Shown: piece by piece, positions 33,057 to 45,500 of the stretch
Layout: every line of letters starts with the position of its first letter
How positions within the stretch are numbered: position 1 is the first letter of the stretch
The notes under the pieces: model-generated
What the model was told of the DNA's origin: nothing
Seen by the model: the letters and a program-made list of their open reading frames with translations, nothing else
The model's database searches: none
NCBI GenBank assembly: GCA_019454045.1
Contig: SKCR01023790.1
Span: forward strand, 124,001-188,000
Direction: 5' to 3'
Origin: Zanthoxylum bungeanum
Taxonomy: Eukaryota > Streptophyta > Magnoliopsida > Sapindales > Rutaceae
Length of the DNA stretch: 64,000 nt
Position numbers and translations under genes: made by a program

Positions 33057-34878
33057 TGTTGGACAGTTATGACCCATAGCGTCACTGTTTGTCCTTATGA
33101 CTAGTTCCAGATTGAGATGATATGAGACAGTATCAATCCACGACGGTTTAATCATTAAATATCCATAGTCATAGTATTATCGAGACTGGACATCGATAAT
33201 GCGGAATAGACTAGTATCGCACTTGTGCGTGTTATGAAAGCGTAAAAACATAGTTCTCATATATTTAAGTATTGGATACTTATGCAAGTGTGATAGGAGG
33301 TTGTGTTTTACCGATGGTATGGAAAACAGCTTCGCTCTGGATAGACCCCGCGAAATCCCATTGGTAGTATGACTATGTGTCTATGGGAGTCCGCATCAGG
33401 GTAGGTGTATTTGGTCTTAACCTGGGACTTGCATCGCTAGTACTTGCGACAATCGATATGCTTTAGTTTTGGTCGTCCAGGACTTTAACAGGTTCTGTGT
33501 ACGCCTCTTCTGGGTTTATTAAAAATCGTAGTGTATTGGATGTGATGTCAAGACGGAAGTATCACTTCATTCATATGGAGATGATGGTCACACAGGGATA
33601 CAAAACTGGTTCTCTAAGGGTTGCAACCATCGGGATAATATGACTAGGTCATGATTATCCGATAATAAAGAGACTAGTTGCTAGTGATCCGATATATGCT
33701 TCGTACGGGGCAGACACTGTACCGGCCCCAGGCGTTGCATGTGACATCCGATACTTGATCGCATATGCAATACTACGTATACTACGCCTGTTAAAGATCA
33801 TATATTCTATTAAGAATATTTCTGGAGAATTGGGTAGGCATGACGCTTTGCTAGAAGCCAACCTTGTCTCGTAAATCGGTAAAAACGTAGTGCTTGGTAC
33901 GTACGTGTTCGGATAGTCCGACGATCGGATTTACTGCCAACATATCCAGGGATCTCTTGGGTCGCTTCCCGAAGATACACCGATGACGTATGATTCGAGC
34001 TCAATTAATCTGAGATTAATTGCGGAGTGATTTTATCTGGGATAAAATACTATTTGAAGAGAGAGAAAAATTAATTTGGAATTAATCATTAAAATTATAT
34101 ATTTGATATATTAAACGAAATTAGATTTCAACGCGGAATTAAAATTAGATTTTAATTCGGGCAAACGAGTTAATTTAGAATTAATTCATTAGCGACGTGA
34201 ATAGTAATTTTGCTAGACATAATTATTTAATTAAATTCGATTTAATTACGTCACGATGGAAGTTTTTTAATTTCGAGTTAGCGAACCCGAGCTCGGGAGT
34301 GTTTGCGGGCCCACTCGCATTCGGAATCGAGTGAGGCCCACATGTCACATCAAGTGTCACATCACTTGTCACTTTAAAGTAACTTTATTGTGATGGGTTT
34401 TGGTGGAGTTGTTGGTGGCTTGTAATTCACTCCTAAGTCAAGCATGAGTGACTTATACCAACTTCACTTTTTGTATATCAATTTTAATTGTTTTTGAAAC
34501 AATTACACAACTCATTACTTCTCTCCTCTTGACCGAAACCATTAGCAGTTTTTTCTCTCCCAATTTTCTTCTTCATCACCGAAAATTTGAAGGAAGAAAG
34601 TGAAGGATTTTTTTTACAAAAATTCTCAAAGAGCTAGCACTCATCAAGGATCATATCAAGGTGTTAGGGAAACCAACTTGGGAGCTTGGAAGCACAAAAC
34701 AAAGCTTGGAGCTTGTGGAGTCCCTTGGCCGAATCTTAAAGCTTCTTGGAGGAGAAAATTTTGTTAATCAACGCATCCATAAACCGATCAATGTAAGTGT
34801 GTTTCCGCCACTCTTCTTTGTTATTCATTCACATTTATATGCTTATTTGATCTTGGGAATAAACCTATAAACCCAACA
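33057..34878 (+). repeat. 3' LTR of element D
   Basis: An 1822-base LTR from TGTTGGACAG to AACCCAACA, the sense-strand version of the A, E, F, G, H and I LTRs. A TATA-like TGTATATCA at about 34474 is followed by a 9-bp hairpin at 34486-34506 and then a CT-rich stretch. Open frames inside it (for example 34661-34870) are not genes. Confidence 0.88.
34002..34290. repeat. Palindrome array in the D LTR
   Basis: Sense-strand copy of the array seen in the other LTRs. Clear units are CAATTAATC-TGA-GATTAATTG at 34002, ATTTTATC-TGG-GATAAAAT at 34031, then AATTAATT around TGG, GAAAT-TAG-ATTTC and GAATTAAAAT-TAG-ATTTTAATTC. The outermost unit has a 9-bp perfect stem that differs by compensating changes from its counterpart in A. 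Confidence 0.7.
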
Positions 34879-35783
34879 AATCATCCACCACATGTTAGAA
34901 ACGTCAGCATACCTGGTAAATTTCTGTAACGACCGGTAGTCCCTACTACTGTTACGTAGTAGTACAGTGGTATTACGGGACGAAGGTAACATAATATAAA
35001 ATATGTTGGGACACAAATACACTCATGGAATGACTCTGGGAATAATCGGTAGATTCTTTGAAATTCCGATACGAATTCTACGATGCTCCATTCCGGACAG
35101 CTCATGGTATTTGGGCCGTAACATTCTCATACGAACTCCGATTTTTATAAATTTTATATCGTCGAAAATCATAGATCAAGAGCTATAACTTTCGCGTTGA
35201 ATGTTTTTCCAAATTTGAAACAGAAATGGGCTAAAGATGCAGATCAATATTTAGATGAATAGTACCCGAGGGCATTCTAGTAAATTCCATAAGTTTCTTC
35301 AAAATTCTACAAATTTTCTTATATTAAGTGGCCTAGTATAAAAGGAAATACTATTCATGTCTCCCTAAAAAATAAGAGGAGGAAGAAAAACGTAGAAGTG
35401 AGGAAGAAGAAGAGAAAGAAGAAGGAGAGAAAAAAGAGGAAGAATAAAGGAAGAAAAAGAAAGAAGAAGGAAAAGAAGGAAGATGAAGCAAAGTTGAGCA
35501 TGTCATCCTTGAAATATGAGGGAATTCATAAGAGAAGAGGTAAGACCAACTTGACTCAAAATTTAATTTGTGGGATTTTGGAAGTTTGATGATGAAATAG
35601 AGATGTTAGCATACTAAAGGTTGTTTATTTTAAGCTAAGAGTGAGAATGATGTGATTAATAAAGTGTTGAGGATGTTAACTTGAATTAAAATGTGTGAAG
35701 TTAATGTATGATGATGTTTTGTGTATTGGTTTTTAGTATGGGAATGTTAGGGATTACATTTGGGTGAGTTAGATTTGAAGAAG
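34879..35783 (+). repeat. Probable gypsy (chromovirus-like) LTR fragment
   Basis: From about 34927 the sequence reads TGTAACGACCGGTAGTCCC, then GAACTCCGATTTTTATAAAT, ATCATAGATCAAGAGCTATAAC and a TATA-like GTATAAAAGGAAATAC at 35337, followed by a purine-rich stretch at 35370-35490. This style is typical of plant chromovirus LTRs. I saw no polypurine tract, primer site or partner, so ends are uncertain. The purine-rich open frame at 35398-35589 is low complexity. Confidence 0.4.
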
Positions 35784-36209
35784 TGTAGGACACAGAAATC
35801 GGCGACGTTGTTCTAGGCTCGCGACCTAGTTGGGAGTACGGAGTAGCCCACGGGAGAACTAAACCGGAGAAATAACATGGAGTCGCCACCCGATGTGAAC
35901 CGGGAAAATGATTTAAGGCCGCACTCACCCTTCGCAAGGGAAGACCTCAAACCGTTGGGTTCGGAATGGTCCCTTACTTATGCCACTTGTAATGATATGA
36001 TTTGTGCAATAATCTAACCAAGCCTAAGCAATATATATTTCCAAGGATAATCTATTCCTAAGTTTGCATGTATAAAATAAATCATCATAACGACAAACAT
36101 ACGATATCACACAATAATCTCATGAACATGTTGAATCATCAAACACGAAAAATAAATAACAACCTAAACATAAACGTAAATTGAACGCCTATTGCGAAAG
36201 AAGATAACC

Positions 36210-36335
36210 AAATCATGCATAGAGGAATAACGTACTAATGGCTAAATCATGCTTAAGAAACAAGTAACATCCTAACGACCTAATCATGCTTTAAGAAACA
36301 AGTAACATACTGACGACCTAATCATGCTTGAACAC
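36210..36335. repeat. Tandem repeat 1 in the J LTR
   Basis: Three to four copies of about 45 bases around CCTAATCATGCTTAAGAAACAAGTAACAT (shown by TCATGCTTAAGAAACAAG and variants). Confidence 0.7.
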
Positions 36336-36490
36336 AATCTCACGAACACATCAAATAGATAAATGCGGGAATACAAATAGATGACAACAGTAAAAGTGTC
36401 AATAATGGAATGATATGATTAATTACATAATGCAAGAGAAATCACCCAAGAAGCAATCATGCATGAAATGTGATGAAAATGACTCGGTTC

Positions 36491-36715
36491 ACTGTATATG
36501 TGTTCATGTAGTGTTTGAAAATGTGTTCGAACGGTAAAAAGAAGGTTCGCATTCGTATAGCGTTCGAGAACGCGTTCGAACGAGATAAGATCTGATGCAT
36601 GATAAAATAAAATGCATGTGCGTTCGAGTAGCGTTCGTAAACGTGTTCGAACGGACTGAGGCAGAATACATACGTTCGTGTAGCGTTCAGAAACGCGTTC
36701 GAATGAGATTGCCAA
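36491..36715. repeat. Tandem repeat 2 in the J LTR (TTCGAACG units)
   Basis: Four degenerate copies of about 55-70 bases, each ending with a variant of ACGCGTTCGAACG after a variant of GTAGCGTTCG. Similar words recur at 24008-24225. Confidence 0.7.
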
Positions 36716-36837
36716 AATGGCATCTAAAACGACACAAACACATGAAAGGATTGAAAAATACATAATGTAGGACCTCGTGTGCCCAATTTAACACAACTCA
36801 CATTCAATCGAGTGCACCTCGTCCGACGTGGCAAACA

Positions 36838-37410
36838 TCGTGGTAAAGGTAGCCTTTAGGCATTTCCCTCGAATAGAGGACCTTTAATCCACCCTAGTTA
36901 GCCCATGCGCACTAGAATGCAATGCATGCGTGAATAAAGCAATGATATGCAAAGGGTAAATGACATAATAAAAGGCGCGACAAAACATCGTGGTAAAGGT
37001 AGCCTTAAGGCATTTGCCTCGAATAGAGGACCTTTAATCCACCTTAGTTAGCCCAATCAATACAAATGAATAAGACGATAATTTGGAACTCCGTATGTCC
37101 TATTAAACATATCTCACATTCAATCAAACATATTTCGTTCGGCGCGGCAAAACATATTGGTAAAGGTTTCCTTTAGGCATTTCCCTCGAATAAAGGACCT
37201 TTAATCCACCCTAGTTAGCCCATGCGCATTATGTCACAATGCATAGAAAGTAAAGACAACAATATAGAACTTCGTATACTCGATTAAACATATCTCACAT
37301 TCAATCAAACATACTTCGTCCGGCATGGTAAAGTATCGTCGTAAATGTAGCCTTTTAGACTTTTCTTCCCTCAAATAGAGAACCTTTAGACCCACATACT
37401 AATCCCATGC
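36838..37410. repeat. Tandem repeat 3 in the J LTR
   Basis: Four copies of a block with GGTAAAGGTAGCC, CTCGAATAGAGGACC and TTAATCCACC, starting near 36838, 36988, 37152 and 37332. Periods of 150, 164 and 180 bases show changing spacers between a conserved core of about 75 bases. Confidence 0.85.
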
Positions 37411-38912
37411 GCACTATATCATCAATACACAAGCAAGTAACATGCGGAAAGTAAAAGACGGAATATAAAATGCGAATAATAGACGAACAAGATACAAAAG
37501 CAAAGTGAAACATGTGCCGTTTGCTCAAGTGTACATGGAGTTGTTTCCCAAGTACAGACCGCAATACCGTCCATTCAGATTCGGCTACAGAATTTACGTC
37601 TAGGTTTCCATCCTATATACCACAAGAGACAACACATTTTCCCATCCATTCAAAGGCCACAACATGCATCCACAAGCGACTCTCATGTGAAGAAAATAAA
37701 TAAAACAATTAAAAGATGAATGAAAATAAATAAGAAAAGTGCCCTCAGGTCTAACCTTTTAAATCGTCTCTCGAAAGTACGGTACACGGTCGTCGGAAGG
37801 GTTGATGCTCCGCAACTCCTCTGCTTCACTGGTTCAACGTTTTCCTTCGTTGTTTTGCTGTTTGGGCTGCTGTTTTCACTCCGTTTCGTTGTTGTTTTCA
37901 CTATATTTTCTGGTCACTGTTTTACGGTATTCGGGGACTATTTTGAGGCTGTTTTATGCTGTAATAGGGCTGATGTTTTGTGCGATTTAAGGCTGAAAAT
38001 TGGACTGTTTACAGAGGGTATTTGCGGCAGTTAAGGGGCTGTGTTGGAGGAGAATTGTGGCAGTTAATGGGCTGTGTTGTGTAGGTATATGCGGCAATGG
38101 ATGGGCTATTTACAGAGGGTATTTGCGGGGGCTATATGCGTGGAGTGAAGGGGTATTTGTGGGTAGGCAGTGTGAAGCAAGAGACGTGAGGCAAGGCTGG
38201 TTAGTGGGGTTAATTTGTGTTGATTTTGAAGAAGCAATGGCGTGTTGTCGTGAGGCAGTAGAGTATTTGCTTCTGGTTATGGGGTGTTGTGCCTGAAGGA
38301 GAGAAAAGCTGAGGAGAGAGCTAGGGCGTGTGATTCGAGTTTATTTGTTTTATTTTTGTTTTTGGCTGTGTGGTGTAAGGGGCGTGGTCTCTTTTAGGGT
38401 TTAGTTTTTGTTATATTTTATAGTAGATGTATTAGGGTTAGGGTTGTGCATGGGTCTTGAAAAGGAAACAAAATCAAGTAAATTAGTGATGGATTTAATT
38501 AGTTTAAAAAAGGGAAAGGATAATTGTGTTTTGGTGGGGAATATATTTAAATTGGTAGGTGAATTATTTAATTTTGGAATGATTTGCTTAATTGGATTTA
38601 ATTTAATTTTAATTAGTTTTAATTTAATTTAATTTAATTTGTGACATGTTTTTTAAATGGTTTACTTATTTTGGATTGAGCTTGGGTGAGATGGGCTTGG
38701 TGTGTGTCTGGGGTTTTGGGCCGAGGCTAAGTCTTAAAACAAAGGTCCAACAAGCGAACCCGCAGCTAAACAAACAAATTAAATCCACTAAGGTGTCAAT
38801 CTCTGACTTTTCCCTTCCGACGTCCGTTTCCCACGACTTCCACAACTTAAGAGGTAGTGTCTCCGTGTGAGACTCACCATCGGGACTTACATGCAAAAAT
38901 ACAGTGCCTACA

Positions 38913-38926
38913 GTCACCCCCACTTT
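38913..38926 (-). other. Polypurine tract of gypsy element J
   Basis: On the minus strand it reads AAAGTGGGGGTGAC and directly precedes the LTR start TGTAGGCACTG. Confidence 0.75.
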
Positions 38927-39039
38927 GATTGGACTTGTGCAGTGTGTGACAATGACAATCCTATCAAAGTTGTGCAATGTATTTTTACTTACCTGGCTCG
39001 CCAACTGCCACCTGACTTGCCTACTGCTTCGAGCTGAGT

Positions 39040-40770
39040 TGATGATGCATTGGACCTCGATATTAGGACGCATCCCAATAACTGCAATTGACAACGGGGG
39101 CCTCGACCCTGGGACGCATCACAATACCGCTGACAATGTGGGTCACGACCCTGGGACACATCCCCAAAACTGATGATGCAGGGGGCCAACGACCTTGGGA
39201 CGCATCCCGATAACTGCAACCGACAACGGGGCCCTCGATCCTGGGATGCATCCCAATAACATTGACAATGTGGGTCACGACCCTGGGACGCATCCCCAAA
39301 ATTGATGATGTAGGGGGCCAACGACCCTGGGACACATCCCGATAACTTCAACCGACAACGGGGGCCTCGACCCTGGGACGCATCCCGATAACGTTGACAA
39401 TGTGGGTCACAACCCTTGGACGCATCCCCAAAACTGCTAATGATGTGGGTCACGACCCTGGGACACATCCCCAAAACTGCTGATGATGTGGGTTACGAAC
39501 CTGAGACGCATCCCCAAACTGCCGATGATGTGGGTCACGACCTTGGGACGCATCCCCAAAACTACTGATGATGTGGGTCACGACCCTAGGACGCATCCCC
39601 AAAACTACTACTGATGTGGGCCTCGCCCCCGGGAATCATCCCCAAAACTGATACTGACAATACTGATGTGGACCTCGCCATAAACAGATATTGATGTGGG
39701 CCTCGCCCCCAGGATTCATCCCCAAAACTGATACTGACAATGCTGATGTGGGCCTCGCTCCGGACGGATACTGATGTGGGCCTCAACCCTGGACTGATAC
39801 TGATATGGGCCTCGCCCCTGAGACTCATCCCCAAAACTGAAACTGATGTGGGCCTTGGCCCTGGGACTCATCCCCAAAACTGATACTGATGTGCGGCCCT
39901 CAACCCTAGGAATCATCCCCAAAACTGAAACTGATGTGGGCATCAGCCCTGTGACTCATCCCCAAAACTAATACTGATGTGCGGGCCTCGACCCTGGGAC
40001 TCATCCTCAAAACTGAAACTAATGTGGGCCTCGACCCTAAGACTCATCCCCAAAACTGATATTGATGTGCGGGCCTCGACCTTGGGACTCATCCCCAAAA
40101 CTGAAACTGATGTGGGCCTCGGCCCTGGGACTCATCCCCAAAACTAAAACTGATGTGCGGGCCTCGACCCTGGGACTCATCCCCAAACTGAAACTGATGT
40201 GGGCCTCGCCCCTGAGACTTATCCCCAAAACTGAAATTGATGTGGGCCTCGGCACTGGGACTCATCCCCAAACTGATGCTGATACTGATGTGGGCCTCGC
40301 CCCGAGGACTTATCCCCAAAACTGATACTGACGTGGGCCTCGCCCCTAAACTAATACTGACGTGGGCCTCGCCCCCAAACTGATACTGATGTGGGCCTCG
40401 CCCCAAACTGATACTAATGTGGGCCTCGCCCCAAAACTTACACTAATGTGGGCCTCGCCCCAAACTGATATTGACGTGGGCCTCGCCCCCAAACTGATAC
40501 TTATTTGGGCCTCGCCCCTAAAATGACACTAATGTGGGCCTCACCCCAAACTGGTACTGACGTGGGCCTCGCCCCCAAGCTGATACTGATGTGGGCCTCA
40601 CCCCAAACTGATACTGACGCTGATGTGTCTCCATACCCGGAGAGTCTCATACCTGGCAAGACTGATACTGATAATGATATGGGCCTCGCCCCCAGACTGC
40701 CATACCTGGCAAGACTGATACTGATAAGGATGTGGGCCTCGCCCCAGAGTGCCATACTTGGAAAGACTGA
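39040..40770 (-). repeat. Minisatellite-like array in the 3' region of element J
   Basis: Tandem copies built on GATGTGGGCCTCGNCCCTGGGACTCATCCCCAAAACT-type units. Three zones differ in period: 39040-39600 has a compound unit of about 130 bases (three sub-units near 43), 39600-40330 has units of about 45-55 bases, and 40330-40770 has units of about 30 bases that lose the GGGACTCATCC part. Frames are open on both strands because of the repeats; they are not genes. The position between pol and polypurine tract fits Tat/Ogre elements, whose 3' regions often hold such arrays. Confidence 0.85.
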
Positions 40771-41678
40771 TACTAATAATGTGATGGTTTATTTCAACAT
40801 ATTGTACTGCCTCTCACAAGATAATCCTGATAGTTAAACATATTTGTCCTCAACGGATGCTCCGTGTCGAAACCAGAGAACCTTCAAAGTACCTGATACA
40901 ACTCAAATCCGACCGTCTGAGTGAATGATCTGAACTAGACTCCAAGTGTGTGTGTGCTAAGGCTCTTTCGCAGCTTCACCCTTAAGTAAGCCAACTCGAT
41001 GATTTTGTCTCGGAGAACCAGATCAGTGGGTCTAACCAACCTAGATGTCTTGATCACACTCTGTGATTACTTCCACGTACTGAACATGATATGGTTTTCT
41101 TCTTTATTCTTTATTCTTTATTCTCTTTCTTTTCTTTCTTTTCATTTTGAACTTTCTTTTCGGAATGCCCCCCATATTTTATTTTTCATTTTTTTTCTTT
41201 TTTCTTTCTTTCTTTCTCTCTTTTCAACACACCTACCCTTTAAGGTAGCATTTCTCCTCATGGTGGTCCTAATACTCACCCATGGGTAGCTTCACGCTTA
41301 TCGGTTATAGGCGGTCTATTTTTTCTTTTCTTTTCAGAGACTTTTTTTTCGTTTCCAACCATATCATATATCATAGCATAAGTAAACCAGGATGGACATC
41401 TAGGCAAACGGTCATTCACTGATCCATCATCTCTTCAACTAGTCATCTTGCCGACTACTCAGGCTTCCAGCACTAAGATCTCGTGATCAAGTGCTCACGA
41501 GTCTAGCTGAGATCAACTATTCAGAATACCGGATGAGAGCACATCTCACACTTATCATTTCTAAGGTTTCTCCCTACAGCAAACAATGTCATCACCGGAC
41601 ATATGCCTAACCATCAAGGACTTCTCTCTTTTTTTTTTTTTTTTTTCACTCACTCCACGAAATTCTTCACTTCAACCA
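40771..41678 (-). other. Non-coding 3' region of element J
   Basis: No domain. It contains a CT-rich low-complexity tract at 41098-41225 and a poly(T) tract at 41629-41646. It lies between the two parts of the minisatellite. Confidence 0.45.
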
Positions 41679-41815
41679 CTGATAATGTGGGCTTCGCCCC
41701 CTGGGATCCATTCCTGAAACTTATACTGATATGGGCCTCAACCTTGGGATTCCTTCCTGAGAGTAATACTGATGTGGGCCTCAACCCTGGAATTCCTTCC
41801 CGAAACTGATACTGA
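41679..41815 (-). repeat. Outlying part of the J minisatellite
   Basis: About three units of some 55 bases: GATATGGGCCTCAACC, GGGATTCCTTCCTGA and ACTGATACTGAT-type words, as in the main array but with ATTCCTTCC in place of ACTCATCCC. Confidence 0.75.
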
Positions 41816-42033
41816 TTCATTTCTGAAACTGACTGTACTGTTGCTGCTTCTGACTGGCTTGCCCTTGCCGCTTTCTCTGTTCCTTCTTTGAAACATGTGA
41901 ATACAAAACAAAACAAACACAAAAAAGAATCCAAAATATGTTACGTGTATTCATGCATGCATGAATGAGTTTCCTATCCCGTTAGGTTAGGTCTTCCGCC
42001 AATTCCCTTGGTGACTGCTCCGTCTTCCCTTCC

Positions 42034-42249
42034 TCAAGCAAAGTACTGTTTCAATCTGTCTACGTTGATCGGCTTGGTGAACTCATTCCATTCTAAATCT
42101 GACAGTCTCACTGCCCCATTTCCCAATTTCTGAATGGCTATCCTGTCATTTCTGCTTGCTTTTTTCGAGGATTCCCCGTGTTTCTAAACATCGCTGAGTA
42201 TTATAGTACCAGGGTTGAATGCTTTTGTCAAATATACTCTTGTTGCAGG
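42034..42249 (-). pseudogene. Element J: C-terminal end of gypsy integrase
   Basis: The minus-strand frame from 42249 to a stop at 42034 gives 71 residues with one internal TAG at about 42185. Readable parts are VYLTKAFNPGTIILSDV, then KLGNGAVRLSDLEWN, and the ending INVDRLKQYFA. The pattern G-x-L-x-D at the end of a small beta-barrel followed by N-x-x-x-LK-x-Y(Y/F) is how gypsy integrases and many retroviral-type integrases of plants end. The 3' non-coding region with minisatellites follows at once. The upstream part of the integrase is not recognisable; E is inserted 300 bases away. Confidence 0.65.
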
Positions 42250-42543
42250 TTGAAAGGAAGAGATTCAAGCAAGTAAGCGAAATAAAAGTCTTTATTATCA
42301 TTAAAAAGGTTCGAACAAGCAGATAAAATAAATGTCTTATGATTAATGGATGTGACATCACAATTGAATGAGATCAGGAAAACAAACATCTCCATAATTT
42401 GCAACTTCGTCTTCCCCCGTCTTCTTGCTTCCTTCGACCATCAGATTCTCCAAGTACAGTAGTTCTTCTTCCCATTTACTTTCCCCTTTCTGCTCTATCT
42501 CATCTTTACTATTGTTGCCCCATATCCTCAGGTGGGAAGCTTG
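42250..42543 (-). other. Unassigned segment between J integrase end and element E
   Basis: A minus-strand frame runs through it (42594-42358) but it begins inside the E LTR and shows no domain. It may be more of J, an intron-like insert, or an older insertion. Confidence 0.3.
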
Positions 42544-45500
42544 TGTTGGAGTTCTACGGTCCCAAGGATCAAATAACAAAGCATAAAAATACATGTGAAT
42601 ACAACGAAGAAAGTTGCGGAATACTTACATCGAGCGGTTGAGCGATGCGGTAGACAACAAAAATCAATTTTCTGCTCCTCCAAGGCTCGGCAGTGGGCTG
42701 ATTTGGTGTCCTCCATTTTCGGCCATGGTTGATCCTTGAAGCTCCAAGCTTTGTGATAAACTTCCATGCTCACGGGTGGGTTTCCCTATCACCTTAGTAT
42801 GTGTAGGTTTCTAATATAGGTCCCAAGATCATGAAATCAAGCATAAAAAACGCATGAATACATCAAAGGAATAAGGCGGAAACATTACTCACATAGATCG
42901 GTTTTGTTGCGAAGAAGAACAAGACCATTTTCCTCCTTGTTGAAGCTCGGTTTTGCCTCCTTGAACAGCAGGGACTGCTCGGTTTTGGGCTGTGGTGGCT
43001 CCTCCAAAATCGGCCATTGAAGACCTCCATTGAAGCTCCAAGCTTCAAGCTCCAAAAATGGATTCCAAGCTCATAAATTCGTTTCCCTATCACCTATGTA
43101 TAACCCAAGGTGTGTGCTAGCACTCTTCATCTTCCTTGCTTCCCTTTAAATTTTGTCCAATCAGAAACTTTTGAAGCAAATCGGCTTGAAGCCGTGAAAG
43201 AGAGGGAGAAGAAAAAGAGAGGGAAAAGAGAGAATGCGTAAAGGGTGGAAAGAGAGAGTAAAAAAAAAAAAGAAAATGTAATTTTTTTTTATAATTTCCA
43301 AAATAATAAAAAACCAATTACCAATTCTTTTAACTTTACATTAAATGCTAAAGTCAAAAGTAAAAAGAAAAAGTTGCTTTTTCAACTTCTACATCAATCA
43401 CTCAAATCAAATGACAACTTGTCACATCACTCAAAGTGACATTTGATTTGACGCTTGATGTGACTTGCGATTTGACGCTCGATTTGACTTGCGTGCCGTA
43501 CTCGAATTCGAAATGCAAATGCGCTCGCAAATAATTCCGGGCTCGGGTTCTCTAATTCCAAATTAGTGAATTTTCCGTTGCGTCGTAATTAAATGATTAC
43601 GCCTAGTGAAATCACTATTCACGTCGCTAACGAATTAATTCTAAATTAATTCGTTCGCCCGAATTAAAGTCTATATTTAATTCCGCGTCGAAATCCAATT
43701 TCTAATAATATATCAAATATATTATTTTATCGATTAATTCCAAATTAATCGTTCTCTCTCTTTAATTAATATTTTATCCCAGATAAAATATCTCCGTGAT
43801 TAATCCCAGATTAATTTTCTCTCCTTCTAATTAATCCCAGATTAATTAAGTGCGAGTTATACGTCATCGGTGAATCTTCGGGAAGCGACCCATGAGATCT
43901 CCGGATATGTTGGCAGTAAATACGGTCGTCGGACTATCCAAACACGTAAGTACCTCGTACTACGTTTATACCGATTTACAAGACAAGGTTGGCTTCTAGC
44001 AAAGCGCCATGCCTACCCAATTCTCCAGAAATATTCTTACAGGAATATATAGATCTGTATCAAGCGTAGTATACCGTAGTATTGTGTATATCAGCCCAGT
44101 ATCGGATAGTCACGTGCTAGGGCTGGGGCTGGATAAGTGTCTGCCCCGTCCGAAGCACATGTTGGATGTCTGGTAACTAGTCTCTATAATCGGATATACA
44201 TGACCTTGTCATAATATCCCGATGGTCGGCCAGCACTTAAGAGCACTAATACCGTATCCTGCGTGACATCATCTCCACTATGACTGAAGTGATACTTCCG
44301 TCTCGACATCACACCCAATACACTACGACTCTCTGATAAACCCAGAAGTGGTGTACGCAGAACCGGTTAAAGCCCTGTACCACCAAGACCAAAGTCTATC
44401 GATTATCGTAAGTATTAGCGATGCAAGTCTCATGTTAAGACTATACACACCTACCTTGATTTCGGCCTCCCATAGACACATAGTCATAATACCAATGAGA
44501 TTCCGAGGGGTCTATCCAGAGCGAAGCTGTTTCCCGTACCATCGGTGAAACACGACCTCCTATCGCACTTGCATAAGTATCCGATACTTATATATATGAG
44601 AACTACGCCGTTGTGCCCTCACAACGCACACAAGTGCAATACTAGCCTATTCCGCATTATCGATGTCCTGTCTCGATAATACTACGACTAGGGATATTTA
44701 ATGATTAATCCTTCGTGGACTGATACTGTCTCATATCATTCTCAATCCAGGAACTAATCATATGGACCTCTCTTCATTTATACATCTAAGGTGATCTAAT
44801 CACAAATGATGAGAGTACAATCTCCTTTGTCACATAGTTAATTTGCTACAACAACACAATGATCTGTGCAAATAGTGACGCTATGGGTCATTTTGTCCAA
44901 CAGTATGTCCCTTTGAGTGCTAGCTCTAGTGTATTTTGCAACAAAATACTCATTTTTCATCACCTTGTTGCTCACGGTGAAAACTAGAAAAGAGAAGGAA
45001 GTGAACTGCCCATTGGGCGTGAGATGAAGAGAAGAAAGAGAAGAGAGAGAGTTGTGGTTGGTTGGAGGAAAAGTGTATCTAATACACATTTTAATTAATT
45101 TTCAAAAATCAATTAAATGATTTACCAATTTTCTTTCCAAAAGTCAAATGGCAATTAATTGCTTCCAACAACCCACATAACCTATTCACATCACACAATC
45201 AATCAATGTGACAAGTTGTCACATCACTCAAAGTGAATAATGATTTGACGCTTGATGTGACCAATGATTTGACGCTTGATGTGATTTGCGTGCCGCACTC
45301 GAATTCAAAATGCGAATGGGCTCGCAAACACTCCCGGGCTCGGGTTCGCTAATTCCAAATTAACGAATTTTCTGTTAAGACGCAATTAAATGATTATGCC
45401 TAGAGAAATCACTATTCATGTCGCTAACAAATTAATTCTAAATTAACTCATTCGCCCGAATTAAAATCTAATTTTAATTCCGCGTCGAAATCCAATTTCG

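Larger units (their letters stand above)
28577..34878 (+). mobile_element. Copia retrotransposon D, lacking its 5' LTR
   Basis: Same family as A but on the + strand. It has part of the leader (28577-29118), a nearly full-length gag-pol (29119-33000), a polypurine tract and a 3' LTR (33057-34878). Homology to the leader of A begins abruptly at AAAGTCAAGATCAC; the 5' LTR, primer site and about 1.7 kb of leader are missing. I found no target duplication. Confidence 0.85.
35784..38912 (-). repeat. LTR of gypsy element J (3' LTR)
   Basis: It starts TGTAGGACACAG and ends GTGCCTACA, giving 6-bp inverted ends TGTAGG/CCTACA, and it is abutted by a minus-strand polypurine tract. It is 3.1 kb, long for a plant LTR but normal for Tat/Ogre-type elements. 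Near its left end is GGAGTCGCCACCCGATGTG, a stretch I associate with plant gypsy LTRs. It holds three internal repeat clusters. Open frames at 37720-38296 are not genes. Confidence 0.65.

Noticed and set aside
35398..35589. Lys/Arg-rich frame
   Set aside because: It is a purine-rich low-complexity tract (GAAGAAGAAG) with no domain.
36838..37410. CRISPR-like array
   Set aside because: Core repeats are about 75 bases with irregular 75-105 base spacers, in a plant retrotransposon LTR; it is an ordinary tandem repeat.
37720..38296. Overlapping open frames of about 100 codons in the GC-richer part of the J LTR
   Set aside because: No domain, low-complexity composition (Trp/Cys/Gly runs from GGGCTGTG-type sequence), and they lie inside a defined LTR.
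38989..40837. Many open frames on both strands at 38989-40837
   Set aside because: They are translations of the minisatellite; unit lengths keep frames open by chance.
44348..44548. Repeated frames (44348-44548, 49942-50142, 56235-56573, 58441-58731) as a gene family
   Set aside because: All lie at the same place in the LTRs, antisense to the elements, and are broken in other copies.
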